Source of the DNA: Gammaproteobacteria bacterium
GTDB taxonomy: Bacteria; Pseudomonadota; Gammaproteobacteria; Burkholderiales; Nitrosomonadaceae
Assembly (NCBI GenBank): GCA_030431985.1
Contig: JAUIIB010000002.1
Location: forward strand, 80,124-144,123
Length of the DNA: 64,000 bases
Direction of reading: 5' to 3'
The notes under the pieces are model-generated. The model did no database searches. It was not told the origin of the DNA and was given only the letters and a program-made list of their open reading frames with translations. Positions 1-8,902 of this stretch are shown piece after piece; positions within the stretch are counted from its first letter, which is position 1; each line of letters begins with the position of its first letter. The position numbers and the translations under genes were made by a program.

Positions 1-9
1 TACTTTTAT

Positions 10-1278
10 ATGCTGGATCTGAACCGTTCGCAGGATTATTTTATCCGCGCGATAGCTCATCTTATTGAGTTGGCGCGTTATGAAAAAATGCCTGTGCGGC
101 GAGAAAAACACAGTGCTGCAGCAGGCAACGATGTATTTATTTCGGGGAAAGCTGAACAACTGCTTTGGTCGACTTGCACCGTACTTGCTCAGCAGAATAT
201 TCCTGCATTCCCATATGCAGGAACATTATTAGGACTGGAGCGTGAAGGAAAGCTGCTGGATTGTGATAAAGATATCGACATTGCTGTATGGATGACATCA
301 TTCGATGCCTGTTGTACGATGCTCGAAAAAAATGGTTGGCACCCGGTTGCAACACCAATAACATACCAGAATTACCGTGATTACGTGCACGGCGAATCCG
401 GTATAACTTTGGATGTTTGTGGTTTGAAGCACTGTGATAATAACGTAATCAAGGGCGGTTTCGCGCTGCCGGATTATCCTTCTGAATATCAGCGTGTGTC
501 GGTATTTTCAAATTTCGAACTTATACAACGGGAAATGTCCGGAGGAGCTGTCTGGTATCCCAAGCGACCCGAAACAATACTCACGGCGTTTTATGGAGAT
601 TGGCGCACGCCAAACCCATTGTGGGATACTGTTGTTTCTGCACTCAATCTTGAAAAATTTACATTACTGGTAAGGTGTTACGCCTATCACCGTTTGGTCA
701 AACGCTGGTTACTTGGAGATTTGGTTAAGGCATGGAGCTATTCGTATCAAATTGGTTTAAAAGATCCGGATGATCTACACGCGTTGAGGAGTCGACAATG
801 GCTGGAACGGGCTATGGTGCGCACTGGTCAGTCAATACCGCAATGGCCGCATAACAGGAAGCCAAAACGTATTTTTACACGAATGGTTGCAGACTTATTC
901 CATATCGGTCATATTAATTTTTTACGAGATGCACGCGCTCTGGGTACCCATCTGACTGTATGTGTCGTATCCGATCAACGTGTTTTGGATAACAAGGGAA
1001 AACTGCCTGTTATGACACAAGCAGAACGTGTTGCAGCGGTTACGGCATGCCAATATGCCGATACCGTAATTACAGAAAGTCCGGTAAATGCCACACTGGA
1101 GTTTATGCATTCAAACGGATTTGATATTTATACGTTTGCCTGTGCCGATGAAGAAGAGCGTGCGGGTAAATATCAGCAATGCGCATTACTGCCTCGAGAA
1201 ATGGTTCAGGAATTAAGCTATACCCCAGGGATTTCAACAACAGATATTGTGCAGCGTATTTTAAAAAAACAGAGATAG
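10..1278 (+). CDS. LicD-like phosphotransferase fused to a cytidylyltransferase (possibly 5'-partial)
   Basis: Two enzymes are joined in one chain. Residues about 65-105 carry a LicD/fukutin-type nucleotidyltransferase core (AGTLLGLEREGK, then DKDIDIAVW with the acidic metal-binding residues). Residues about 290-420 carry a cytidylyltransferase of the choline/ethanolamine-phosphate type: FHIGHINFL gives the HIGH-like CTP motif, and GISTTDIVQRI matches the usual C-terminal ISTTDI signature. Family knowledge: LicD proteins transfer phosphocholine or related groups to glycans, and cytidylyltransferases make the CDP-activated donor. A self-contained decorator of surface sugars is therefore inferred; the substrate is unknown. 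The reading frame is open to the left edge, so the ATG at 10 may not be the true start. It ends 152 bp before alaA and is not clearly in that operon. Confidence 0.75.
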   Translation: MLDLNRSQDYFIRAIAHLIELARYEKMPVRREKHSAAAGNDVFISGKAEQLLWSTCTVLAQQNIPAFPYAGTLLGLEREGKLLDCDKDIDIAVWMTSFDACCTMLEKNGWHPVATPITYQNYRDYVHGESGITLDVCGLKHCDNNVIKGGFALPDYPSEYQRVSVFSNFELIQREMSGGAVWYPKRPETILTAFYGDWRTPNPLWDTVVSALNLEKFTLLVRCYAYHRLVKRWLLGDLVKAWSYSYQIGLKDPDDLHALRSRQWLERAMVRTGQSIPQWPHNRKPKRIFTRMVADLFHIGHINFLRDARALGTHLTVCVVSDQRVLDNKGKLPVMTQAERVAAVTACQYADTVITESPVNATLEFMHSNGFDIYTFACADEEERAGKYQQCALLPREMVQELSYTPGISTTDIVQRILKKQR

Positions 1279-1341
1279 CTACAAGAGTAGCATTATATTT
1301 ACAAAAGGCTTGGTCGCCGTGAGATGTGATGTATTAACAAT

Positions 1342-1369
1342 TTTGTCCCGCATTGAATACGTATATAAT
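1342..1369 (+). promoter_or_regulatory. Predicted sigma70 promoter for alaA
   Basis: A perfect -10 hexamer TATAAT lies at 1364-1369. A weak -35-like TTGTCC at 1343-1348 has a short 15-nt spacer. It sits 60-70 bp before the alaA start in the gap after the LicD fusion gene, so transcription of alaA-hom-thrC probably begins near 1376. Seen by eye only. Confidence 0.4.
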
Positions 1370-1430
1370 TAAGCAGTTTTTAATTTTGAAAACAGTAAGA
1401 ATAAGAATATTGAAACGTTAGCCGACAAAA

Positions 1431-2666
1431 ATGGCGAATATGCGACCTATCAAAAAATCGAGTAAATTGGCCAACGTCTGTTACGATATCCGCGGTCCGG
1501 TACTTGAGCGTGCCAGACGAATGGAAGAAGACGGCCATCATATTATCAAACTGAATATCGGCAATCCTGCTTCATTTGGTTTTGAAGTGCCCGAAGAAAT
1601 TCTCCAGGACGTAATTCATAATTTGTCCGAAGCTTCCGGATATTGTGATTCGAAAGGATTGTTTGCAGCACGTAAGGCTATCATGCATTACACACAGGAA
1701 AAACAAATTCCTAACGTGCAGATGGATGATATTTTTATTGGTAACGGCGTGTCGGAATTAGTCGTTTTAGCGATGCAGGCGTTACTAGATAACGATGATG
1801 AAGTGCTTATTCCAATGCCTGATTATCCGCTATGGACCGCGGCTGTTGCGTTATCCGGCGGTGTGGCAAAACATTATATCTGTGACGAAGCCTCTGGATG
1901 GGTGCCTGACATGGATGATATTCGCTCTAAAATAGGGTCTCGAACCCGCGCGATTGTCATCATAAACCCGAATAATCCTACAGGCGCGCTTTATGGCAAT
2001 GATGTCTTGTATGAGCTGATTGAGATAGCTCGTGAGCATCAGTTGATTATTTATTCGGACGAGATATACGATAAAATTTTGTACGATGGCGCAACGCATA
2101 CATCCATTGCATCGCTGGCTGATGATTTGCTGTTCATTACATTTAACGGGCTGTCCAAAAATTATCGTGCGGCAGGTTTCAGATCTGGTTGGGCAATTGT
2201 TTCAGGCGAAAAAAATCACGCGCAGGATTATATAGCCGGACTCAATATGTTGGCATCAATGCGCTTGTGTGCCAATGTGCCTTCTCAATTTGGCATACAG
2301 ACAGCATTAGGCGGTTACCAGAGTATTTATGATTTGACACTGCCAACCGGTCGTCTCAAGCGGCAGCGGGATGTAGCCTGGGAAATGCTGACAGAAATTC
2401 CAGGTGTTAGTTGCTATAAACCGTGCGCCGCAATGTATTTATTTCCCAAACTCGACCCTAAAATTTATCCAATTGAAAATGACCAACAGTTTGTGCTGGA
2501 TTTGTTGTTAGAGGAAAAAGTACTTTTGGTTCAGGGCAGCGGTTTCAACTGGATGAATCCCGACCATTTTCGTGTCGTTTTCCTGCCTAATCCTGACGAC
2601 TTAAAAGAAGCTATTGGCCGCGTGGCTCATTTCTTACACCGTTACCGCAAAAAATATGCAATATGA
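1431..2666 (+). CDS. alaA: Alanine/glutamate-pyruvate aminotransferase AlaA
   Basis: A class I PLP-dependent aminotransferase that interconverts pyruvate plus glutamate with alanine plus 2-oxoglutarate in the cytoplasm. The 411 residues follow E. coli AlaA closely from end to end: KSSKLANVCYDIRGPVLERA at the start, the NPNNPTGA motif near residue 180, SDEIYDKILYDG, and FNGLSKNYRAAGFRSGW with the PLP lysine near residue 240. The frame offers ATG at 1431 or at 1440. The second aligns better with the N-terminus of E. coli AlaA, and neither has a good Shine-Dalgarno site. It is followed by hom and thrC on the same strand, so the three are likely a unit for aspartate-family and alanine synthesis. 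Confidence 0.93.
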   Translation: MANMRPIKKSSKLANVCYDIRGPVLERARRMEEDGHHIIKLNIGNPASFGFEVPEEILQDVIHNLSEASGYCDSKGLFAARKAIMHYTQEKQIPNVQMDDIFIGNGVSELVVLAMQALLDNDDEVLIPMPDYPLWTAAVALSGGVAKHYICDEASGWVPDMDDIRSKIGSRTRAIVIINPNNPTGALYGNDVLYELIEIAREHQLIIYSDEIYDKILYDGATHTSIASLADDLLFITFNGLSKNYRAAGFRSGWAIVSGEKNHAQDYIAGLNMLASMRLCANVPSQFGIQTALGGYQSIYDLTLPTGRLKRQRDVAWEMLTEIPGVSCYKPCAAMYLFPKLDPKIYPIENDQQFVLDLLLEEKVLLVQGSGFNWMNPDHFRVVFLPNPDDLKEAIGRVAHFLHRYRKKYAI

Positions 2667-2738
2667 ATGTACAGACCTATGTGCATAATTCAACAAAATC
2701 ACGCAATGATAACTCTATAGAATTATATAAATACTGAA

Positions 2739-4055
2739 ATGATGAAACCTATTAAAGTTGGCATACTTGGTGTCGGCACTGTTGGTGGTGGCACCTATAC
2801 TGTACTCAAACGTAATCAAGAAGAAATTGCTCGTCGAGCCGGGCGAGGAGTAGTTGTGACCATGATTGCAGATCGGGATTTGGATCGTGCGCGCAGTATA
2901 GCTGAAGGTGGCGTGACAGTTACCGACAACGCACATGATGTCATTAACGATGCAGATATTGATATTATCGTTGAATTGATTGGCGGAACCACCGTTGCCA
3001 AAGATTTGATTCTAGCAGCGATTGCTCAAGGCAAACATGTAGTTACGGCTAATAAAGCATTGCTGGCTAATTACGGTACAGAAATTTTTGCTGCTGCACG
3101 TGAGAAAGGGGTAATCGTTGCGTTTGAAGCGGCTGTGGCAGGCGGTATTCCAATTATCAAAGCATTACGTGAGAGCCTGACAGCTAACCGAATCGAGTGG
3201 ATTGCCGGGATTATTAATGGTACGGCTAATTTTATTTTGTCAGAAATGCGTGAAAAATCGCTGCCTTTTGCGCCGGTTTTAGAACAGGCTCAGAAACTGG
3301 GATACGCAGAAGCTGATCCGACTTATGATATAGAAGGAGTGGATGCTGCACACAAGATTACCATAATGTCTGCCATTGCATTCGGTATCCCGGTGCAGTT
3401 TGATAAAGCCTATATCGAAGGCATTACCCAGTTAACCCAGGAAGACATTAATTATGCGGAAGAACTGGGTTATCGTATAAAATTACTGGGTATTACCCGG
3501 CGCGCAGAACAGGGTATAGAGTTGCGGGTGCATCCCGCACTGATACCCGCCCGTCGGCTGATCGCAAATGTTGAAGGTGTGATGAATGCCGTTGTTGTCA
3601 AAGGTGATGCAGTCGGTGCAACACTCTATTATGGTGCCGGGGCAGGATCTGAGCCGACAGCGAGTTCGGTAATTGCTGATCTGGTTGATGTGACACGTAT
3701 GCAAACAGCTGACCCAATGCACCGCGTGCCAACACTTTCCTTCCAACCGGATTTGTTATCGGATACACCGGTCTTGTCTATAGAAGCGGTTGAGACGGCG
3801 TCCTACTTACGTTTACAGGTTGTCGACAAGCCCGGTGTGTTAGCTGAAATAACGCGTTTATTGGCTGATTGCAGTATATCTATCAGTGCGGTTATTCAGA
3901 AAGAAAATGCAGACGAGGGTGATTTAGTCCATATCATTATGTTGACACATAAAACCCTCGAGAAGAACATTAATACAGCAATTCAGAAAATAGAGGCGCT
4001 GCCGGTTGTAACGGGTCAGGTAACACGGATTCGTATCGAAGAATTGAATGACTGA
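2739..4055 (+). CDS. hom: Homoserine dehydrogenase
   Basis: Reduces aspartate semialdehyde to homoserine with NAD(P)H, the branch point to threonine and methionine. The Rossmann glycine motif GVGTVGGGTY is at residues 10-19. The catalytic-domain signature TANKALLA follows near 100-107, then the substrate-binding stretch YDIEGVDAAHK near 205. A C-terminal ACT domain (about 350-430, starting SYLRLQVVDKPGVLAEITRL) implies feedback inhibition, usually by threonine. The 438-residue length is typical of the stand-alone enzyme without an aspartokinase fusion. The start is ATG 2739 or ATG 2742. It lies 72 bp after alaA and 58 bp before thrC, and metZ near the right end uses the same homoserine pool. 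Confidence 0.96.
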   Translation: MMKPIKVGILGVGTVGGGTYTVLKRNQEEIARRAGRGVVVTMIADRDLDRARSIAEGGVTVTDNAHDVINDADIDIIVELIGGTTVAKDLILAAIAQGKHVVTANKALLANYGTEIFAAAREKGVIVAFEAAVAGGIPIIKALRESLTANRIEWIAGIINGTANFILSEMREKSLPFAPVLEQAQKLGYAEADPTYDIEGVDAAHKITIMSAIAFGIPVQFDKAYIEGITQLTQEDINYAEELGYRIKLLGITRRAEQGIELRVHPALIPARRLIANVEGVMNAVVVKGDAVGATLYYGAGAGSEPTASSVIADLVDVTRMQTADPMHRVPTLSFQPDLLSDTPVLSIEAVETASYLRLQVVDKPGVLAEITRLLADCSISISAVIQKENADEGDLVHIIMLTHKTLEKNINTAIQKIEALPVVTGQVTRIRIEELND

Positions 4056-4113
4056 TACGCCATAAAGTCATGAAATCGAAGTATAGTTTCTGAATCATAT
4101 AAATCAATCCACT

Positions 4114-5526
4114 ATGCGTTATATCTCTACACGTGGCGGTATGCCACCGAAACCATTTTCTGAAATTTTGTTAAGCGGATTATCACCTGATGGTGGGCTT
4201 GCGATTCCTGAGACCTATCCAAAAATTACTGGAGACGAGCTGGGAAGCTGGCGTAATTTGGATTACCCATCGCTTGCATTTGAAATTTTGTCACGGTTTG
4301 TCGACGATATTCCATCAGAAGATTTACGTGCGATTATTGATCGTACTTATACTGCAGATAATTTTGGTAGCAGTGACATTACGCCACTCAGAACATTAAA
4401 GCCCGATTTCCATATTCTTGCTTTATCAAATGGACCGACGCTTGCTTTCAAAGATATTGCCATGCAATTGTTAGGTAATCTATTTGAATATGTATTAAGT
4501 AAAACGGGTGAGACACTCAATATCCTTGGCGCAACATCTGGAGATACCGGATCGAGTGCTGAATATGCAATGCGTGGAAAGCATGGTATACGGGTGTTCA
4601 TGTTATCACCACATAAAAAAATGAGCCGCTTCCAAACGGCACAAATGTTTTCACTACAGGATGAAAATATTTTTAATATTGCGATACGTGGTGTTTTTGA
4701 TGATTGTCAGGATATTGTCAAAGCAGTCAGTAACGATCACATTTTTAAAAAGCGGCATCGTATTGGCACGGTAAACTCAATAAATTGGGCACGTGTCATG
4801 GCGCAGATTGTTTATTATTTCAAAGGTTATTTTGCCGCAACCCAATCAAATGACGAACAAGTGTCGTTTGCAGTACCGTCTGGAAATTTTGGCAATATCT
4901 GTGCGGGTCACGTTGCACGTATGATGGGATTACCGATCAAACAGTTGATTCTCGCAACCAACGAAAATGATGTACTTGATGAGTTTTTTAGATCGGGTGT
5001 CTATCGTCCACGAACTACCTCAGAAACAATGCACACGAGTAGCCCGTCAATGGATATTTCCAAGGCATCGAATTTCGAGCGATTTATTTTTGACTTAACT
5101 GGTAGAGATGCCGGGAAAGTTACTGAACTATGGTCGGAAATTGATAAGGGGAGGGCATTTGATTTGTCAAATACAACGTTATTTGACAGGATAAAAAGCT
5201 TTGGTTTTATCTCCGGTAACAGTAATCATGCATCGCGTATTGAAACTATCCGGCATATATACAATAAATACAGTGTACTGATTGATACGCACACTGCGGA
5301 TGGGGTTAAAGTAGGCCAAGCATTGCGAGAGTCGGATGTTCCGTTAATTTGTATGGAAACGGCTCAACCTGCGAAATTTTCAGAAAGTATACAGGAAGCT
5401 GTTGGTTTTGAACCGCCGCGACCTGCAGGCTTGGAAGATTTGGAAGATTTACTGCAACGTTTTATCGTCAAGGATGCAAATACAGAAGGTATTAAGTCAT
5501 ATATTGCTGAGCATTCTGGCTGTTAA
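4114..5526 (+). CDS. thrC: Threonine synthase
   Basis: Converts O-phosphohomoserine to threonine in the last pathway step, using PLP. The PLP lysine is K113 in NGPTLAFKDIAMQLLG. The phosphate-binding loop GATSGDTGSSAEYAM follows, and the N-terminus RYISTRGGMPPKPFSEILL is typical of the long (about 470-residue) ThrC class. Directly downstream of hom, as in many proteobacteria. No homoserine kinase (thrB) is in the window, so the phosphorylation step must be encoded elsewhere. No clear Shine-Dalgarno site precedes ATG 4114. Confidence 0.96.
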   Translation: MRYISTRGGMPPKPFSEILLSGLSPDGGLAIPETYPKITGDELGSWRNLDYPSLAFEILSRFVDDIPSEDLRAIIDRTYTADNFGSSDITPLRTLKPDFHILALSNGPTLAFKDIAMQLLGNLFEYVLSKTGETLNILGATSGDTGSSAEYAMRGKHGIRVFMLSPHKKMSRFQTAQMFSLQDENIFNIAIRGVFDDCQDIVKAVSNDHIFKKRHRIGTVNSINWARVMAQIVYYFKGYFAATQSNDEQVSFAVPSGNFGNICAGHVARMMGLPIKQLILATNENDVLDEFFRSGVYRPRTTSETMHTSSPSMDISKASNFERFIFDLTGRDAGKVTELWSEIDKGRAFDLSNTTLFDRIKSFGFISGNSNHASRIETIRHIYNKYSVLIDTHTADGVKVGQALRESDVPLICMETAQPAKFSESIQEAVGFEPPRPAGLEDLEDLLQRFIVKDANTEGIKSYIAEHSGC

Positions 5527-5551
5527 TCCATATTGATTCGTTGCATTTTTG

Positions 5552-6205
5552 ATGTCGGTGTCAGATTCCACTGTGCGTGCCTTGCCCCGTCTATATTATA
5601 TCCTTGATCCTATGTGTAGCTGGTGCTATGCATTTACACGGTGCTGGTCTGAATTACAGCGGGTACTTCCTGAACAAGTGCAGATTATCCACGTTTTGGG
5701 CGGTCTTGCGCCAGATACAACAGAGCCTATGCCCGAAGAAACGCGTAAGATGATTCAACATACTTGGCAGAAAATTGAAACGATGGTGCCGGGAGTGCGT
5801 TTTAATTATGATTTCTGGACATGCAATACACCGATACGCTCGACCTATCCTGCATGCAGGGCAATATTGGCTGCTAACAAACAAAAGTCGACTGCCGGTT
5901 CAGAAATGTTGCAGGCTATACAAGAGGCCTATTATCAACACGCAAAAAATCCGTCGCTCGTTGAAACGCTACAGGTGTGTGCTGAAACAATCGGCTTGAA
6001 TATTACGCAGTTTACATCTGATTTGTCTAGCGAAAATATTGATGTTGAACTAAAACACGAGCTAACAACAGCAGAAAAATTACGCGCATTTTCATTTCCT
6101 TCATTACGTTTAATATATGAGGATAAGCTGTATTCAGTTACGATAGATTATCTAAATCATCAGAAAATGCTGAATGAAATTAATGCCGTGATAGGCGGCA
6201 GTTAG
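5552..6205 (+). CDS. Cytoplasmic DsbA-family thioredoxin-fold protein
   Basis: A 217-residue DsbA/FrnE-like protein with an N-terminal active-site motif CSWC (C22-C25 from ATG 5552) in the context ILDPMCSWCYAF. The helical insertion typical of DsbA folds follows. There is no signal peptide, so it probably acts in the cytoplasm as a dithiol oxidoreductase or a protein adaptor rather than as periplasmic DsbA. A TTG lies one codon upstream at 5549; ATG 5552 is preferred. It follows thrC by 25 bp and precedes a thioesterase, so it likely shares their transcript. The substrate is unknown. Confidence 0.8.
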   Translation: MSVSDSTVRALPRLYYILDPMCSWCYAFTRCWSELQRVLPEQVQIIHVLGGLAPDTTEPMPEETRKMIQHTWQKIETMVPGVRFNYDFWTCNTPIRSTYPACRAILAANKQKSTAGSEMLQAIQEAYYQHAKNPSLVETLQVCAETIGLNITQFTSDLSSENIDVELKHELTTAEKLRAFSFPSLRLIYEDKLYSVTIDYLNHQKMLNEINAVIGGS

Positions 6206-6257
6206 CCGTTATTGAATCGTATTACATTGATCTACACTGATTCCAAGGAATATTTCT

Positions 6258-6734
6258 ATGAGTGGTATATGGTTTAAAGATTATACAATTGAATATTTGG
6301 AAGGTTTGCGCAATGCCAATATGGGTGAGCACATTGGTATTCATTTTATCGAAATCAGTTCAGATTTCTTGAAAGCACGCATGCCGGTTGACAGGCGTAC
6401 CACACAACCTTTTGGCATCATGCACGGTGGGGCAAGTTGTGTTTTGTCGGAAACTTTGGGTAGTGTTTGCGGGTGGATGACAATTGATCCTGAAAAATTT
6501 CGTGCGGTTGGTTTGGAGCTCAATATTAATCATATCCGTGCGGTAACACAGGGGCATGTTATTGGCACTTGTACACCATTACATACAGGACGGCGTACAC
6601 AGGTCTGGCAAACTGATATTACTGAGGAGGCTACCGGCAAACGTGTGGCCATCTCGAGATTGACGCTAGCTGTTATTGATCATGGTACGCTTAGTACACA
6701 GAAGGATCGAGTTGTGGTCGATAGAAAAGATTAA
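6258..6734 (+). CDS. Hotdog-fold acyl-CoA thioesterase, PaaI/YdiI family
   Basis: The 158 residues form a single hotdog domain. The signature QPFGIMHGGASCVLSETLGS near residues 50-70 contains the HGG loop and the catalytic glutamate of the YdiI/PaaI group. These enzymes hydrolyse acyl- or aroyl-CoA thioesters in the cytoplasm; YdiI/MenI acts on DHNA-CoA in menaquinone synthesis. No other menaquinone gene is near, so the substrate stays open. An AAGGA Shine-Dalgarno sequence precedes ATG 6258. It is the last gene of the left-hand plus-strand block, 6 bp before a strong hairpin. Confidence 0.85.
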   Translation: MSGIWFKDYTIEYLEGLRNANMGEHIGIHFIEISSDFLKARMPVDRRTTQPFGIMHGGASCVLSETLGSVCGWMTIDPEKFRAVGLELNINHIRAVTQGHVIGTCTPLHTGRRTQVWQTDITEEATGKRVAISRLTLAVIDHGTLSTQKDRVVVDRKD

Positions 6735-6739
6735 ACTAA

Positions 6740-6762
6740 AAACCCCTCATAGAGAGGGGTTT
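6740..6762. terminator. Bidirectional rho-independent terminator
   Basis: Perfect 9-bp stem AAACCCCTC (6740-6748) and GAGGGGTTT (6754-6762) with a 5-nt loop. An A-run precedes it and a T-run ends it, so it can work for both the thioesterase (+) and the lipoprotein gene (-) that converge on it. Confidence 0.85.
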
Positions 6763-6790
6763 GAGACATTAATTTTAAACCAACATATAA

Positions 6791-7078
6791 TTATTTTTGC
6801 ATTGATTTTTTAAACATACGATCAATTTTTTCATTGGTATCCATACAGCATCGATTCGATTCGTTGGCCATATTGATTGCATCGTTGGATTTTGCATTGG
6901 CAGCAGCAGCATCAGACTTGGCCGCAGCAACATCAGCAGACATATTGTCAATTTGAGACTGCAAATCGGCTCTTAGAGCATTTAATTCTTCGGTTGTAGC
7001 ACACCCTGTTACAGCGATGAATGCACCTGCACTTACGATTAAAGCCAGCATGCGTTTAATATCCCTAGTCATACTCAT
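6791..7078 (-). CDS. OprI/Lpp-like murein lipoprotein
   Basis: A 95-residue lipoprotein with signal peptide and lipobox VTGC (lipidated C26). An alanine-rich heptad region (about 45-70) gives the helical zipper of Lpp/OprI outer-membrane lipoproteins. The end NEKIDRMFKKSMQK resembles the C-terminus of Pseudomonas OprI and finishes in lysine, the residue that family members attach to peptidoglycan. A CysCys pair just before this end is unusual. A strong AAGGAG site lies 5 nt before ATG 7078. An L,D-transpeptidase gene, the enzyme class that makes the murein link, is next upstream on the same strand. Confidence 0.8.
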   Translation of the reverse strand: MSMTRDIKRMLALIVSAGAFIAVTGCATTEELNALRADLQSQIDNMSADVAAAKSDAAAANAKSNDAINMANESNRCCMDTNEKIDRMFKKSMQK

Positions 7079-7258
7079 TTATCTCCTTAGTCTTTTTAAA
7101 GAAATTTACTACACAAAAAACCAACCTGTTACGAGGCCACTTCTGATTTTTCCATAGCAGCAGTTTAGAATATTAGCTGATTTGTTAAGTAAAATAAATG
7201 GCTACAATAGTTATTTTAATAATCTTTTTAGATAAAACTGATTTCATCATCAAAGAAA

Positions 7259-7816
7259 TTAACGAATTTTAACCATTATGCCAGGTGTTATCCATCTACT
7301 GAGCAAATCAATTTGTGCATTCGTTAATGCAATACAACCGTTTGTCCAATTAAACTGGTTATGCACTTCTGGATCGCCGTGACCTATACCATGGATTCCG
7401 ATATAACCACCAAGCTCAGTTTGTTGAGGAGGCGTTTCTTCCCGGTTGGTTGCCGCTAAAATTGATAGCCAAGTTTCCCGCGTAATGGTATTTTCCTCCA
7501 TCGCACGCTTGGCTGTTTCACGGTCAGGGTAGTTTAACCCAAAAAAAAGATGGTAGCGGCTATTGGTATTAATCCAGCCGATTTGGAAATCGCCCAGTGG
7601 GGTTTTATCATCTCTTGTTTTTTTATACCAAGTCGTACCAAATCGTCCAATAGCAATGTTTTCAAAGATATACTGTATTTTGTCACCTTCCATAACAGTT
7701 AAAGTGTACTCAGTAGTATTGATATCAATCCAAATTTCATTTGCGTACGAGTTATAAGGCAGAACAGTTAAAAGAAATAACCCCATAATTCGTCGCGTCA
7801 AACTCAGACTACGCAT
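7259..7816 (-). CDS. L,D-transpeptidase (YkuD/ErfK family), periplasmic
   Basis: The YkuD catalytic signature is clear: IHGIGHGDPE followed by NWTNGCIALTN, with the catalytic cysteine in TNGC and the upstream histidine. A signal peptide (LTRRIMGLFLLTVLPYNSYA) directs it to the periplasm. These enzymes make 3-3 crosslinks or attach lipoproteins to peptidoglycan. A longer reading from GTG 7825 is possible, but AGGTGG lies at the right distance before ATG 7816, so that start is chosen (185 residues). The neighbouring Lpp-like gene on the same strand is a natural partner. Confidence 0.87.
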   Translation of the reverse strand: MRSLSLTRRIMGLFLLTVLPYNSYANEIWIDINTTEYTLTVMEGDKIQYIFENIAIGRFGTTWYKKTRDDKTPLGDFQIGWINTNSRYHLFFGLNYPDRETAKRAMEENTITRETWLSILAATNREETPPQQTELGGYIGIHGIGHGDPEVHNQFNWTNGCIALTNAQIDLLSRWITPGIMVKIR

Positions 7817-7958
7817 GAACACCACCTGTTTTTGATTAATACGTTTGCTTATTCAACACAGCTGCTGATTATGTCACAAATTATTAATCAGGAAACATCT
7901 TTAAACGTATCTGTTATTGTGTAACTACGTATAAATTAATACCCTAAAGATTTTAGAA

Positions 7959-8690
7959 TCATTGTTCTCCAATACTGGCTTCAAACTCACTTGAAAAACG
8001 ATAGCCAGTACCGCGTACGGTCTGCACAAGATAGTCCTTGCCGATTTTTTCCAGCACTTTGCGCAAACGGCGAATATGAACATCGATAGTACGGTCTTCG
8101 ATAAATACATGATCGCCCCAAATTCTGTCGAGTAATTGTGCTCTCGTATAGACACGTTCTTTGTGGGCCATTAAAAAATGGAGCAAGCGGAATTCGGTAG
8201 GACCGAGTTTAATTTCTGATGGCTCTGTTGCTTTATTGTCATCATAAGCAAATATACGATGCCTGGTCGGATCTATTTTAAGTCCTCCGGCTTCTATAAT
8301 TTCATCTGATATCTCGGGTACGCGTCGGCGCAATACCGCTTTGATGCGCGCAACAAGCTCGCGGGGTGAAAAAGGTTTTGTTATGTAGTCGTCAGCACCT
8401 GCTTCTAGCCCGACAACTTTGTCATCCAGATCAGTTCTAGCCGTGAGCATAATGATGGGTATGGATTGTGTGCGTGTATTACGACGTAATTGGCGAGCGA
8501 ATTCTATTCCGCTCAAATTGGGCAACATCCAGTCGAGCAACACAAGATCGGGTAGGACGTTATTCACCATTACTACGGCTTGTTCTGCATTGAGCGCAGA
8601 AATTGGTGTTAATCCGGATTTTTTTAAATTGTAAGATATCAATTCTTGAATCGCCGGCTCATCTTCTACGACCAAAACAGTTATAGACAT
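7959..8690 (-). CDS. phoB: Phosphate regulon response regulator PhoB
   Basis: OmpR-type DNA-binding response regulator of 243 residues. The receiver domain has the acidic pocket VVEDEP near residue 10, the phosphoryl aspartate in LVLLDWMLPN near 53, and the lysine in ITKPFSPREL near 105. The C-terminal winged helix ends RTIDVHIRRLRKVLEK...VRGTGYRF, as in PhoB. It activates phosphate-starvation genes. No phoR, phoU or pst gene is adjacent, which is unusual. Two Pho-box-like repeats 110-155 bp upstream of its start, in its own orientation, point to autoregulation and support the PhoB name over other OmpR-family regulators. Confidence 0.88.
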   Translation of the reverse strand: MSITVLVVEDEPAIQELISYNLKKSGLTPISALNAEQAVVMVNNVLPDLVLLDWMLPNLSGIEFARQLRRNTRTQSIPIIMLTARTDLDDKVVGLEAGADDYITKPFSPRELVARIKAVLRRRVPEISDEIIEAGGLKIDPTRHRIFAYDDNKATEPSEIKLGPTEFRLLHFLMAHKERVYTRAQLLDRIWGDHVFIEDRTIDVHIRRLRKVLEKIGKDYLVQTVRGTGYRFSSEFEASIGEQ

Positions 8691-8797
8691 TTGAATAATC
8701 CCATCTTATTTATAACGTTTCAAAGTATGCGTAACATTACAACGCCATAAACTTAGGTAAAATGAATAACTAAAGTATTTATGCCGACTAGTGCATA

Positions 8798-8821
8798 CTT
8801 ATAATTACAGAAAGATTACAA
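8798..8821 (-). promoter_or_regulatory. Second, weaker Pho-box-like repeat with -10 element
   Basis: On the minus strand TTGTAATCTTTCTGTAAT (8804-8821) again shows two TGTAAT units with 11-bp period, followed directly by the -10-like TATAAG (8798-8803). Tandem Pho boxes in front of a -10 without a good -35 are the usual layout of PhoB-activated promoters. Confidence 0.5.
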
Positions 8822-8828
8822 AAATAAG

Positions 8829-8846
8829 ATGACAGTTTTGTGACAA
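8829..8846 (-). promoter_or_regulatory. Pho box upstream of phoB
   Basis: Read on the minus strand the site is TTGTCACAAAACTGTCAT: two TGTCA-type direct repeats with 11-bp period, a close match to the Pho-box consensus CTGTCATAAATCTGTCAT. It lies 139 bp before the phoB start codon and faces that gene. Confidence 0.7.
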
Positions 8847-8902
8847 TCGATAAATTTTATGCTATCGCGCTAATCTGTCTGTAGTAAGTCGTCAAGGATG
8901 GA

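Noticed and set aside
1278..1291. Terminator after the LicD fusion gene
   Set aside because: Only a 5-bp GCTAC/GTAGC stem without a T-run.
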